Source of the DNA: Geobacteraceae bacterium
GTDB lineage: Bacteria > Desulfobacterota > Desulfuromonadia > Geobacterales > Pseudopelobacteraceae
Reading direction: 5' to 3'
Length of the DNA stretch: 36,864 nucleotides
Assembly (NCBI GenBank): GCA_025355325.1
Contig: JANXZX010000123.1
Span: forward strand, 1-36,864
Shown: positions 20,360 to 28,738 of the stretch, piece after piece
Layout of the letters: the number at the start of each line of letters is the position of its first letter
How positions within the stretch are numbered: position 1 is the stretch's first letter
The notes under the pieces: generated by a model
What the model was told of the DNA's origin: nothing
Databases searched by the model: none
What the model saw: the letters and a program-made list of their open reading frames with translations, nothing else
Made by a program: the position numbers and the translations under genes

Positions 20360-20802
20360 AAGCTGCACTGTTTTTGATACTGATTATGCTGTCGGCAGCA
20401 AGCGCCTTCAGCGCCGGCCCGGGCGACGTCACCGGCCTGTGGATAACCGACGGCGGTGATTCGCAACTGGAATTATACCGGTGCGGCAATCAGATCTGCG
20501 GGAAAATCGTCTGGTTGAAGGTACCCCGCTATATTGACAAAAATGACGGCCCTGTCGGGTCAACCAAGATCGACAGGAGAAATCCTGACCCGGCGCTGCG
20601 GAAGCGCCCGATTCTCGGTCTGCAGGTTATGAAAGGGTTCACCCCCCAGGGGGGCAACCGATGGGGAAACGGAAACAGCTACAATCCTGAAACCGGCAAG
20701 AGCTACAAGAGCAAACTATTCCTGTCATCACCCAAAAGACTGGAACTGCGCGGCTTTATCGGGTTTTCTTTTATCGGCCGAACGTTGATTCTGACCCGCT
20801 GA
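20356..20802 (+). CDS. DUF2147 family exported protein
   Basis: The 148-residue protein has a signal peptide (MKAALFLILIMLSAASAFS) and the DUF2147 pattern: GLWITDGGDSQLELYRCGNQ, CGKIVWLK, then GLQVMKGF, GNSYNPETGKSYKSK and a final GFIGFSFIGRT. These are small periplasmic beta-barrel-like proteins of unknown activity, sometimes near envelope or metal genes. The ATG overlaps the glucan synthase stop by 4 bp and has GGAGG before it, so it is coupled to that gene. Confidence 0.9.
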   Translation: MKAALFLILIMLSAASAFSAGPGDVTGLWITDGGDSQLELYRCGNQICGKIVWLKVPRYIDKNDGPVGSTKIDRRNPDPALRKRPILGLQVMKGFTPQGGNRWGNGNSYNPETGKSYKSKLFLSSPKRLELRGFIGFSFIGRTLILTR

Positions 20803-20827
20803 ATATGTACGAAAAAAGGTAACCACA

Positions 20828-21895
20828 ATGGATAAAAAAATATATTTGAGCATAATGGCAGCTTTTGGAACGGCAGCAGTAGCCTGGCTGCTTGTCCTGC
20901 TGGCTGATCCGATTGCCAAACCGCTGGCATGGGCACTCATTGTCGGCATCGCCACCCTCCCCCACCACGATCAACTGGCCCGGAGGTTCCCCGGCCACCC
21001 GAACCGGGCCGCCGGACTGATGGTGCTCGCCATAACCGTCTGTTTCATACTGCCGGTAGCAGGTTTGATCATCATGGTCGCTGAAAACGCTGCCGACTGG
21101 TACGCGGAAGGAGAACGCCTCGTTCTGGCATTTACTGCTACCGGAGCTGGCACTCTCAGCCATTTTCCATTTGCGGCCAAAATCATCGCTCTGGGTGAGC
21201 GGTTCGAAATTGACCTGGCCGGTCTCGGCGCGAAGCTGGCTGACGGCGCTTCCGGGTATCTCCTAGATCTGACGACCAATGCCGCAAAAAACATCGGGGA
21301 ACTTCTCTTCACCCTGGCTGTGGCACTATTCATACTCTTTTTTATCTACCGTGACGGCGAACGCATTATGGACGCCGCCATCGCCCGCTTCTGTACCCAT
21401 CAGGACCGGGCCCGCCGCTATTCTTCCGAAATCCGCTCCACGACAACAGCAGTCACCGTCGGTACCCTGTTAACCTGCCTTGTCCAGGGGGTAACCGCCG
21501 GGCTCGGCTATTATGTCGCCGGGGTGCCCGCGCCAATTCTCTGCGGTGCATTGACGGCTGTTGCGGCACTCGTGCCGGTAATCGGAACCGGCATAATCTG
21601 GGTGCCGCTGGTCCTGCTCGTTGCAATCAACGGCGCCTACCTCACAGCGGTATTACTGGCACTCTGGTGCATAATATTTGTCGGCCTCGCGGACAATGCA
21701 ATACGTCCGCTCGCCATCGGGGCAAAGAGCAATATCTCCGTGCCGGCAATTGTGCTCGGAGCGATCTGCGGTGTCGTTGCGCTGGGGATTCTCGGTCTGA
21801 TTCTCGGACCTGTTATTTTCGCGATTCTCATCACCGTCTGGCGGGATGTAACCGGCGCCGATCACAGCACTCATACAGTGACATCCGAACCGTGA
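20828..21895 (+). CDS. AI-2E family (PerM/TqsA-like) permease
   Basis: The 355-residue protein has about eight membrane segments, with the large periplasmic-type loop between the third and fourth. The family's conserved C-terminal half is visible (VQGVTAGLGYYVAGVPAPILCGALTA, VPVIGTGIIW, PLAIGAKSNISVPAIVLGAICGVVALGILGLILGPVIFA). Members have been linked to AI-2 export, ion transport or sodium-proton antiport; the substrate cannot be read here. It follows DUF2147 by 25 bp with AAAGG before the ATG. Confidence 0.9.
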   Translation: MDKKIYLSIMAAFGTAAVAWLLVLLADPIAKPLAWALIVGIATLPHHDQLARRFPGHPNRAAGLMVLAITVCFILPVAGLIIMVAENAADWYAEGERLVLAFTATGAGTLSHFPFAAKIIALGERFEIDLAGLGAKLADGASGYLLDLTTNAAKNIGELLFTLAVALFILFFIYRDGERIMDAAIARFCTHQDRARRYSSEIRSTTTAVTVGTLLTCLVQGVTAGLGYYVAGVPAPILCGALTAVAALVPVIGTGIIWVPLVLLVAINGAYLTAVLLALWCIIFVGLADNAIRPLAIGAKSNISVPAIVLGAICGVVALGILGLILGPVIFAILITVWRDVTGADHSTHTVTSEP

Positions 21896-21902
21896 CAGGC
21901 TG

Positions 21903-23294
21903 ATGACCACACTCAGACTTCACATACTGTTCCTGCTGTTCACAGCCGCATTGAGCCTCATCTGCGGATGTGCAACTCTGCCGAATGTAGCTGAAGTGAT
22001 AGACACGGCACCGGCCACACCAAAACCGCACCGGATCGTTTCGTCCAAAGGCCTGTTATCCGACAAACAAAGCAAAACGGTCATGGAGCGCTTGAAGCGG
22101 TCAGTCAATCCGACGGATATTGCGGAACGGCACACCGCTGTAGTGGAATCGGTCACTGAAAGTCCACTGACAAAGGGAAACAGGGTGTCTCTCCTCAGTG
22201 ACGGCAGAGCGGCCTATGCCGCAATGTTCAAGGCAATCAAGAATGCCCGGGATCATATCAACCTCGAAAGCTACATCATTGAAGATGACGAGACAGGCCG
22301 CACATTTGCTGAGCTGTTACTAAAAAAACAGGCAGAAGGTATTCAGGTAAATATCATCTACGACAGCGTGGGGAGCATCAATACACCGGCTGCGTTTTTT
22401 CAGCGGCTACAGGACGGCGGAATTCGGGTCGTCGGCTTCAATCCGCTCAATCCGCTGAATAGCCAAAAGGATTGGGCAATCACTCACCGGGACCATCGCA
22501 AAATTCTGATAGCCGACGGCACCGTTGCCATCATCGGGGGGATCAACATCAGTAAGGTGTATTCCAGCAGTCCGCTCAAACGGAAACAGAGCAAACCGGC
22601 GCCGGTTCATTGGCGTGACACCGATATTCAGATCGAGGGACCGGCAGTTGCCGAACTCCAGAAACTCTTTCTTGACACCTGGGCGAAACAGAAAGGCCCG
22701 AAGCTGCCCGAACGAAACTACTTCCCCGTGATCAAAGAGCGCGGAAACGCTCTGATGCGGATTGTCGGCAGCACCCCCGGCGAGAGCAACAGAATCCCGT
22801 TTATTGTCTATGTGTCTGCCATCACCTTTGCAGAGCACTCGATTCACATGACGAATTCCTATTTCATTCCTGACGATCAGATCATAAACGCCCTTACCGA
22901 TGCCGCCATGCGTGGTGTTGATGTGAAGATAATTCTGCCGGGACTTTCTGATTCCAAATTGGCACTCAATACCCAGAGATATTACTATGAGAAGCTTTTG
23001 AAATCAGGAGTGAAAATTTACGAACATGGTACCTCCCTGCTGCACGCAAAAACCGCGGTGATTGACTCGGTCTGGTCAACCGTTGGTTCAACCAACATGG
23101 ATTTTTTAAGTTTATTGCACAATGACGAGGTAAATGCAGTGGTGCTGAATCACGATTTTGCCGTTGAAATGGAGAACATGTTTGTCAGTGATCTGGCGGA
23201 TTCGAGGCAGATTCATTGGAGTGAATGGGAAAAAAGGCCGCTGCTGCCGAGGGTTATGGAGTGGTTCGGGAATGTATTCAACCGGTGGCTGTAA
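21903..23294 (+). CDS. Phospholipase D-family cardiolipin synthase, probably membrane-anchored
   Basis: The 463-residue protein has two HKD motifs, H-x-K-x4-D at residues 198 (HRKILIAD) and 381 (HAKTAVID), each followed by the usual G-I-N or G-S-T-N stretch, as in bacterial cardiolipin synthases. The N-terminus is a hydrophobic signal ending in LSLICGCATLP, a plausible but not ideal lipobox. It lacks the two N-terminal helices of ClsA and is nearer to ClsB/ClsC-like forms. It starts 7 bp after the permease stop, without a strong Shine-Dalgarno, so coupling is likely. It would condense phosphatidylglycerol to cardiolipin, or act on a related lipid. Confidence 0.88.
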   Translation: MTTLRLHILFLLFTAALSLICGCATLPNVAEVIDTAPATPKPHRIVSSKGLLSDKQSKTVMERLKRSVNPTDIAERHTAVVESVTESPLTKGNRVSLLSDGRAAYAAMFKAIKNARDHINLESYIIEDDETGRTFAELLLKKQAEGIQVNIIYDSVGSINTPAAFFQRLQDGGIRVVGFNPLNPLNSQKDWAITHRDHRKILIADGTVAIIGGINISKVYSSSPLKRKQSKPAPVHWRDTDIQIEGPAVAELQKLFLDTWAKQKGPKLPERNYFPVIKERGNALMRIVGSTPGESNRIPFIVYVSAITFAEHSIHMTNSYFIPDDQIINALTDAAMRGVDVKIILPGLSDSKLALNTQRYYYEKLLKSGVKIYEHGTSLLHAKTAVIDSVWSTVGSTNMDFLSLLHNDEVNAVVLNHDFAVEMENMFVSDLADSRQIHWSEWEKRPLLPRVMEWFGNVFNRWL

Positions 23295-23366
23295 ATATAT
23301 CAACCGGCGATTGAATGGAACGTATTGTAGGGGATCAAAGTGATAGGCTCACCTGAGGGGAAATAT

Positions 23367-24734
23367 ATGACTGAAGAACAAGTACACGCCCAAACTATTC
23401 TGATCGTGGACGATACTCCGGGGAACGTCTCGCTGCTCAAAGCCGTTCTCACGGCAGATTTCACCATCAGAACCGCCACCTGCGGGAGCGAGGCTCTCCT
23501 GAGCGTTCAGGAAACGCCGCCGGATCTGATCCTGCTGGATATCATGATGCCGGATATGGATGGCTATGAAGTTTGCCGGAGACTGAAAGAGAATCCGTAC
23601 ACTAGAGACATCCCGGTCATTTTCCTGAGCATTCTGGAATCAACGGAAATCAAGGTAGAAGCATTCAAAGCAGGTGGTGTTGATTATATAACCAAGCCGT
23701 TCCATGTGGGCGAAGTGCGGGCCAGAGTCAGGGCACATCTGAAGATCAGGGGACTGCAACTGGAACTTGAGGAACAAAACACCTTACTTGAAACTGCCAA
23801 CGCCGAACTGACCCGACTGGCAATGATCGTTGATTCCTCAACCGATGCGATTTTCACCGTGTCAGCCGATAGTATTATTACGAGCTGGAACGGAGGAGCA
23901 GAGGATATTTTCGGATATTCCGCCCGGGAAATCATCGGCGAGCCGATTCTCACCATAATGCCGGCAGAACTTCCCCATGAAAGATCACATATCTGGCAAA
24001 TGATTCTGAGCGGTGAGCACCTCCAGTATTTTGAAACGACACGTATCAGAAAGGATCGAAAGAAGATCTATGTATCGATTACAACGTCGCCGCTACTGAA
24101 TTCAGACGGGGAGATTATCGGCAATTCGGTAATTTCCCGCGATGTAACAGAGCGCAGAAATATGGAAGAAACCATTAAACATCAGGCACGGTATGACGCC
24201 CTGACCAACCTGCCGAACCGACAGTTTTTACTGGAATTGCTCACCATGGGACTGGCTCATGCGCGGCGCGGCCAAAAGAAGCTGGCTGTGCTGTTTCTGG
24301 ACCTCAACGGCTTCAAACAGGTCAATGACACATTGGGGCATAATTGCGGCGACCGCCTGCTTCAGGATGTGGCCCTGAGACTTAAATCCGCCGTACGCGA
24401 GACAGACACGGTGGCACGTCTCGGCGGGGATGAATTCACGGTGCTGATACCGGATCTCAACCGTGCGGAGGATGTGGGTATTATTCTCGGAAAAATCCTG
24501 GGGGTCTTCGATACCCCGTTTATGCTTAATTCCACAGCGGTTACATCTGCCACAAGCATCGGCATAAGTATCTTTCCGGATGATGGCGAGTTCTGTGACG
24601 AGCTGATTAAAAATGCCGATCTTGCCATGTATGAGGCAAAAAAAACCGGCAGGAACTCGTACCGTTTTTTCAACGCCGGGTTCAGCGCAATTGATGTTGG
24701 CGAACATATGGCGGGAGCTGACAAAGGCGAATAA
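23367..24734 (+). CDS. Response regulator with PAS and GGDEF (diguanylate cyclase) domains
   Basis: The 455-residue protein has a receiver (TILIVDDTPGN, acceptor in LLDIMMPDMDG, YITKPF), a short coiled linker, a PAS domain at about 150-270 and a C-terminal GGDEF domain. The active-site motif GGDEF is intact (RLGGDEFTVL), and RETD five residues before it is a typical inhibitory I-site, so it should make c-di-GMP with product inhibition. Two starts compete: GTG 23340 (AGGGG before it) and ATG 23367 (GAGGGG before it); I use the ATG. It follows the cardiolipin synthase gene by 72 bp and may be a separate unit. Confidence 0.9.
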   Translation: MTEEQVHAQTILIVDDTPGNVSLLKAVLTADFTIRTATCGSEALLSVQETPPDLILLDIMMPDMDGYEVCRRLKENPYTRDIPVIFLSILESTEIKVEAFKAGGVDYITKPFHVGEVRARVRAHLKIRGLQLELEEQNTLLETANAELTRLAMIVDSSTDAIFTVSADSIITSWNGGAEDIFGYSAREIIGEPILTIMPAELPHERSHIWQMILSGEHLQYFETTRIRKDRKKIYVSITTSPLLNSDGEIIGNSVISRDVTERRNMEETIKHQARYDALTNLPNRQFLLELLTMGLAHARRGQKKLAVLFLDLNGFKQVNDTLGHNCGDRLLQDVALRLKSAVRETDTVARLGGDEFTVLIPDLNRAEDVGIILGKILGVFDTPFMLNSTAVTSATSIGISIFPDDGEFCDELIKNADLAMYEAKKTGRNSYRFFNAGFSAIDVGEHMAGADKGE

Positions 24735-24941
24735 ACTGAAGTACGTCTTTTTGTTCCGGAAGAAGTATATGAAAATCAAGAGCGTGAGAATACCGGTCTT
24801 ACTCAAAACCAGTTTGACTCCACTTTCGGGATAAGCCTTGACACCTTGCGCCATCAGGATCGCGGCGACCGTAAACCACACGGGCCGGCGCTTGTACTGC
24901 TCAATGCAACTAATGATTTCCTATTGAACATACCCGGCATA

Positions 24942-24962
24942 ATACTATTACCATAATAGTAT
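24942..24962. promoter_or_regulatory. Palindromic operator (TACTATTA type) upstream of hipBA
   Basis: ATACTATTA and TAATAGTAT form perfect 9-bp arms around CCA. The same TACTAT/ATAGTA core recurs twice 80-120 bp downstream, next to the promoter, which suggests several HipB-like sites. Confidence 0.7.
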
Positions 24963-25017
24963 TTTACACCAGTTATTACCTCTCTTCGCGTTAAATAGCT
25001 TCTGAGTGATATTTATA

Positions 25018-25061
25018 TTGTTTCGTACTATATTTCAAGCTATAGTACTATCAAGATAGTA
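25018..25061 (+). promoter_or_regulatory. hipBA promoter with two overlapping operators
   Basis: TTGTTT (25018-25023), a 17-bp spacer and TATAGT (25041-25046) form a plausible sigma-70 promoter. It is covered by two palindromes: GTACTATA/TATAGTAC (25025-25048) and TACTATC/GATAGTA (25046-25061), which share a half-site. Binding of the HipB-like protein would block the -10 box. Confidence 0.7.
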
Positions 25062-25095
25062 TTTTAATAAAATATCTGACGACATTGAGGTTAGA

Positions 25096-25353
25096 ATGGC
25101 CAAGACAGTCAAACCAACCGAAATCCCGGCCCCACAACCATTACACACAGCAGAGACACTCGGAGCCTTCGTGCGCGCAAGCCGTACCCAGACAAAAATG
25201 GGAATTCACGAAGCAGCAGCATTTTGTGGCGTCGCTGTCGGAACATTGCAGAAAATTGAACGCGCCAACGGAGATGTTAAGTTAAGTTCTGTTCTAACGG
25301 TTTGTAAGATGCTGGGAGTTTCAATACACATCCAATTCGGGGAGCAAAAATGA
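25096..25353 (+). CDS. hipB: HipB-like antitoxin (XRE-type helix-turn-helix)
   Basis: The 85-residue protein has an XRE-type helix-turn-helix in its middle (LGAFVRASRTQTKMGIHEAAAFCGVAVGTLQKIERANGD), followed by LSSVLTVCKMLGVSI, the usual HipB layout. It should neutralise HipA and repress the operators upstream. A GAGG lies 6 bp before the ATG. The stop overlaps the hipA ATG by 4 bp. Confidence 0.88.
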   Translation: MAKTVKPTEIPAPQPLHTAETLGAFVRASRTQTKMGIHEAAAFCGVAVGTLQKIERANGDVKLSSVLTVCKMLGVSIHIQFGEQK

Positions 25354-26648
25354 CTGAGCGCTTGTTGACCCGCTTAAACGGGAAACCACTCGGAGAGATT
25401 ATCTTCAACGAGTCTAATGACGCCCACTCTCTGCACTATAATGAGTCCTGGAAAAACGGTGGATGGTTCCCCGTCTCGCCGCACCTGACATTCAATCACA
25501 TGCCTTCAGATACAGTGCGCCGGTTTCTGTCCAATTTGCTGCCGGAAGGAAAGTGGCTCGAAGAGTTATCAATCAGCACACAGATATCAAAAACGAATAC
25601 TTTTGGTCTGATTGCGGCAATCGGGTCAGAGACCACCGGAGCGCTCACTTTTGGACTTAATGGTAGTGAGGATACCCCGGTTTCGACAAGCTTTCGTGAA
25701 ATAAAACCTGACGAGCTGAAGAAGAGGATTCAGACCCGCGATGAGCAACTCATAAGTTTATGGGACGGCAAACAACGACTCTCCACTGCAGGCGTTCAGG
25801 ATAAACTGCCGGTGTTAATTATGCCTGACGGAACCATGGGTTTCGGCGAAGGAAACCTTGCCTCCACACATATTCTGAAGTTTGATACCAAACCGAATCT
25901 GCAATTGGTGGTCAACGAGTACATTTGTATGACAGTGGCGCGACTGGCGGGGCTCCCTGTTGCGGAGGTATCGCTGGAGAGAATTGGTGATCTGGTACTG
26001 GTGGTAAAACGTTTTGACCGGGAATGGGCAGCAGGAAACCTGATCAACCGTCGGCATATTATTGACGGCTGCCAGATGCTCGACCTGCCGCCAATCAGCA
26101 AGTATGAACGCCCGTTCGGCAAGTCGGGTAATGCCGCAGGTTTGCGGACCGGCGCATCACTGCCACTCCTTTTTAATGCATGCAGGTCATGCCGGATTCC
26201 AGCGTTAACGATCAAAGATCTCCTGAACTGGACCTTGTTTCAATTGTTGATTGGCAATAGCGACGCGCACGGAAAAAACATCTCATACTTTGTTGGAGCG
26301 GACGGAATTGATTTGGCACCGGCATACGATCAGGTTTGTCTCGATATTTATGGCGATAAGTATGACCGGGATCTCGCTATGGCAATCGGCGACACTTTCA
26401 ATCCGGAAGATGTTCAGGCATGGCAACTGGCTGAAATGTGTGAAGAGTGCAAACTGCCGCAGCGACAAACCGCACTGACGCTTGCTTCTCTCTGTGACAA
26501 AGTTCTGCATTCCTTGGAGAAAATCACGCTTCCGGAACTTTTGATGCCTGCCGAGAGGGAGTTTGGGCAGACGCTTATTCGGGTAATTGCCGACAAGACA
26601 GGCAGATACCGGGAGTATGCCCGCCTTTTACCAAAGCTTAAGCTCTAA
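25350..26648 (+). CDS. hipA: HipA-type toxin kinase
   Basis: The 432-residue protein has the HipA N-terminal subdomain (LNGKPLGEI, HLPEG-like LLPEGKWLEEL), the LSTAGVQDKLPV and THILKF motifs of ATP binding, and the kinase loop GNSDAHGKN with catalytic Asp 305 and metal ligand Asn 310. The DFG-like Asp is at 327 (LAPAYDQV). HipA phosphorylates a tRNA synthetase (GltX in E. coli) and drives persistence; targets vary in other HipA proteins. Length is near the 440 of the E. coli protein. All key residues appear intact. Confidence 0.9.
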   Translation: MTERLLTRLNGKPLGEIIFNESNDAHSLHYNESWKNGGWFPVSPHLTFNHMPSDTVRRFLSNLLPEGKWLEELSISTQISKTNTFGLIAAIGSETTGALTFGLNGSEDTPVSTSFREIKPDELKKRIQTRDEQLISLWDGKQRLSTAGVQDKLPVLIMPDGTMGFGEGNLASTHILKFDTKPNLQLVVNEYICMTVARLAGLPVAEVSLERIGDLVLVVKRFDREWAAGNLINRRHIIDGCQMLDLPPISKYERPFGKSGNAAGLRTGASLPLLFNACRSCRIPALTIKDLLNWTLFQLLIGNSDAHGKNISYFVGADGIDLAPAYDQVCLDIYGDKYDRDLAMAIGDTFNPEDVQAWQLAEMCEECKLPQRQTALTLASLCDKVLHSLEKITLPELLMPAEREFGQTLIRVIADKTGRYREYARLLPKLKL

Positions 26649-26696
26649 TCGTCCCCATACCGCCTGCCAATAGGTTCAACGGCACGATCCGCCTCA

Positions 26697-28307
26697 CTAA
26701 ACTGCCGCACCACCGGTCATTACTTCCGAAACTTTTCTGATGAAGGCCTCCATAGTAAATGGTTTCGAGATAAAATTATCCTTTTCCTCCTGATAACCGT
26801 TGTTTGCTGTGACAACGCCGGCATACCCGGAAATGAACAGCACCTTGATCCCCGGGCGCTGTTCCAGGATTCGCTGATACAGTTCAGGGCCGTTCATTTG
26901 CGGCATGACCATATCCGATACAAGCAGGTCAATAACCTCTCCGTGCGAACGCACAATCTCAAGTGCCTGTAATGGTTCATCGGTAGTTATGACGTGATGT
27001 CCGGCGTTTTCAAGAAGAACGCGAAGCATGGACAGCACCGTCTGATTGTCCTCTACCACGAGAATCGTACCTGCTGGCGTATTCAACTCTTTTGAAACTG
27101 CTACATCCAGCTGAGGATCGTCTGCTCCGACGTTTTCGGGGAAGTATAGTGTGAATGTGGTGCCCACGCCCGCCTTGCTGCCGACCTCGATGCATCCTTT
27201 ATGCTGCCTGACGATCTCGGAAATGGTTGAAAGCCCCAGACCTGTGCCATGCCCGATCGGTTTAGTGGTAAAAAACGGATCAAAAACGTACGGTAAAGTC
27301 GCCTCATCGATGCCGCTGCCGGTATCAGTAAATGTTACTGAGACATAGCGCCCTGAAGCCATGCCGGGATGGCGAATACAGCATTCACTGTCAAAAATCA
27401 GATGTCCGGTCTCAATGGTAATTGCACCAGTCCCGCTGATTGCATCCTGAGCATTGACGGCCAGGTTGAGCAGTACCTGCTCGATCAAGGTTCTGTCAGC
27501 CAGTACCGTGCAGGGATCAAAACTGAGATTCAGTCTGATTTCAATGTTTTCCCGGATGGTTCTCTGCATGATTTCCATGAACGCATTTATGATGTCATTC
27601 AGATTCTGAGGTTCAACCTTAAGTGCCTGCTGTCTGCTGAAGCTCAAAAGTCGGCTTACAAGTTTTTTAGCCTTTTCAGCTACTTTCAGAATTGTTGAAG
27701 AGTAACCAACTGTCTTTTGATCAGAGGCATGCCTTATTTTGATCATCTCCGCATAGCCAAAGATCGGTACAAGAATGTTATTGAAATCATGGGCGATTCC
27801 GCCGGCAAGCAGTCCGACACTCTCCAGTTTCTGCTGCTGTAGCGCCTGGCGTTCAAGCAGCCGTTGTTTGGTCACATCATAATTGACGCCACGATATCCG
27901 ATCAGTTCTCCGTCCGGATCGAGTATTGGAACCCCGTTCGCCAGCATGCACACTCGCGACCCATCCTTGCATAATTTCCAATGCTCCAGACTTTTTACCG
28001 GCGATTTATTACGGGCATGCTCCGCGAACGCATCCCTGACCCGGTCTACATCCAGCGGGTCAACGAAATCGTATACCGACCTGCCGATCAATTCCTCTGC
28101 ACAGTATCCGAGAAGCTTTTGAGACGATGCTGAAGAGTAGGTGAAGGTGCCCGATGCATCAACCTCCCATATCCAGTCCGCCAGACTTTCCACAATTCCG
28201 TGAAAACGCTCTTCACTTTTCCGGAGTGCCGCCTCTGATGCTTTCTCACGGTGGTCCATCTCAATACGCCTTTCCACAATTTTTCCTTCAAACCGGGGCG
28301 CCTGCAT
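26697..28307 (-). CDS. Hybrid histidine kinase PAS-HisKA-HATPase-REC
   Basis: The 536-residue protein has one PAS domain (about 33-145), a HisKA domain with His 173 in GGIAHDFNNIL, an HATPase_c domain (NLAVNAQDAI, DTGSGI, GTGLGLS) and a C-terminal receiver with Asp 465 (VSDMVMPQMNG) and a Lys in ISKPF. No membrane segment is visible, so it is probably cytoplasmic. The GGIAHDFNNIL type of kinase often works with sigma-54 activators of the NtrC group, but none is adjacent. The first ATG (28307) lies 3 bp after the upstream small gene; an ATG at 28259 with AAAGG before it is an equal alternative. Confidence 0.9.
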   Translation of the reverse strand: MQAPRFEGKIVERRIEMDHREKASEAALRKSEERFHGIVESLADWIWEVDASGTFTYSSASSQKLLGYCAEELIGRSVYDFVDPLDVDRVRDAFAEHARNKSPVKSLEHWKLCKDGSRVCMLANGVPILDPDGELIGYRGVNYDVTKQRLLERQALQQQKLESVGLLAGGIAHDFNNILVPIFGYAEMIKIRHASDQKTVGYSSTILKVAEKAKKLVSRLLSFSRQQALKVEPQNLNDIINAFMEIMQRTIRENIEIRLNLSFDPCTVLADRTLIEQVLLNLAVNAQDAISGTGAITIETGHLIFDSECCIRHPGMASGRYVSVTFTDTGSGIDEATLPYVFDPFFTTKPIGHGTGLGLSTISEIVRQHKGCIEVGSKAGVGTTFTLYFPENVGADDPQLDVAVSKELNTPAGTILVVEDNQTVLSMLRVLLENAGHHVITTDEPLQALEIVRSHGEVIDLLVSDMVMPQMNGPELYQRILEQRPGIKVLFISGYAGVVTANNGYQEEKDNFISKPFTMEAFIRKVSEVMTGGAAV

Positions 28308-28310
28308 CGA

Positions 28311-28526
28311 TCAAATGCCGCCGTCATTGTAATTTATGGTACCTCTGCTGCGGTTGAACATGCACGTGTCGCAACAAAAATGTAACGATTCATGAAGCAT
28401 TCCCCGAACGATTTCGATAAAGCGCCCCTCACTGTCCACCTTGATGGAATACATATATCTGATGTCGTCCTCCACAAGACTTTTTCCGCAATGATCACAG
28501 GTAATATTCAGCAAACATGAATTCAT
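28311..28526 (-). CDS. Small Cys-rich protein, possible zinc ribbon
   Basis: The 71-residue protein has CDHCGKSL near the N-terminus and FCCDTCMF near the C-terminus, two CxxC pairs that could hold one zinc ion. I do not recognise the family. AAGGGA lies about 10 bp before the ATG. It sits directly ahead of the hybrid kinase gene, almost touching, so it is likely translated with it and may be a partner or a redox/metal sensor. Confidence 0.65.
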   Translation of the reverse strand: MNSCLLNITCDHCGKSLVEDDIRYMYSIKVDSEGRFIEIVRGMLHESLHFCCDTCMFNRSRGTINYNDGGI

Positions 28527-28698
28527 ACAGTTATTTCCCTTTATGTTTTAGTTACTTAAAAAACAACGCATCGACAGACATTAAACAATGGTTCACGGAC
28601 ATCAGCATTCAGGGCTGTATAAAATATATCAAGTTAGATATTTTAATTAAAGTCAGACAGAAATTGAATCTGTTGTAGGAAAACAGGGTTATCGGGGG

Positions 28699-28715
28699 GT
28701 AGGATAAAATCCTAC
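28699..28715. promoter_or_regulatory. Palindrome GTAGGAT-AAA-ATCCTAC
   Basis: Perfect 7-bp arms around AAA lie in the 28527-28738 gap, 24 bp past the end of the NarL-type regulator gene and about 170 bp before the small Cys-rich gene. A further GTAGGA is at 28675-28680. It may be a binding site for the neighbouring LuxR-type regulator; no T run supports a terminator. The rest of the gap is AT-rich. Confidence 0.45.
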
Positions 28716-28738
28716 GATTCAGCGGGGAGACAAGCCGG

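Larger units (their letters stand above)
24735..25095. other. Gap with hipBA control region; possible gene remnant
   Basis: This 361-bp stretch holds no complete gene. The part 24942-25061 is the hipBA operator region. On the minus strand around 24800-24920 a short open stretch reads ...CIEQYKRRPVWFTVAAILMA..., protein-like in flavour but truncated on both sides, perhaps a remnant of a lost gene. The rest is AT-rich with nothing I can name. Confidence 0.4.

Noticed and set aside
24228-24881. Minus-strand ORF over the GGDEF gene end and the gap
   Set aside because: Most of it is antisense to the GGDEF domain; only the part past 24735 could be a remnant of a gene, which is recorded in the gap entry.
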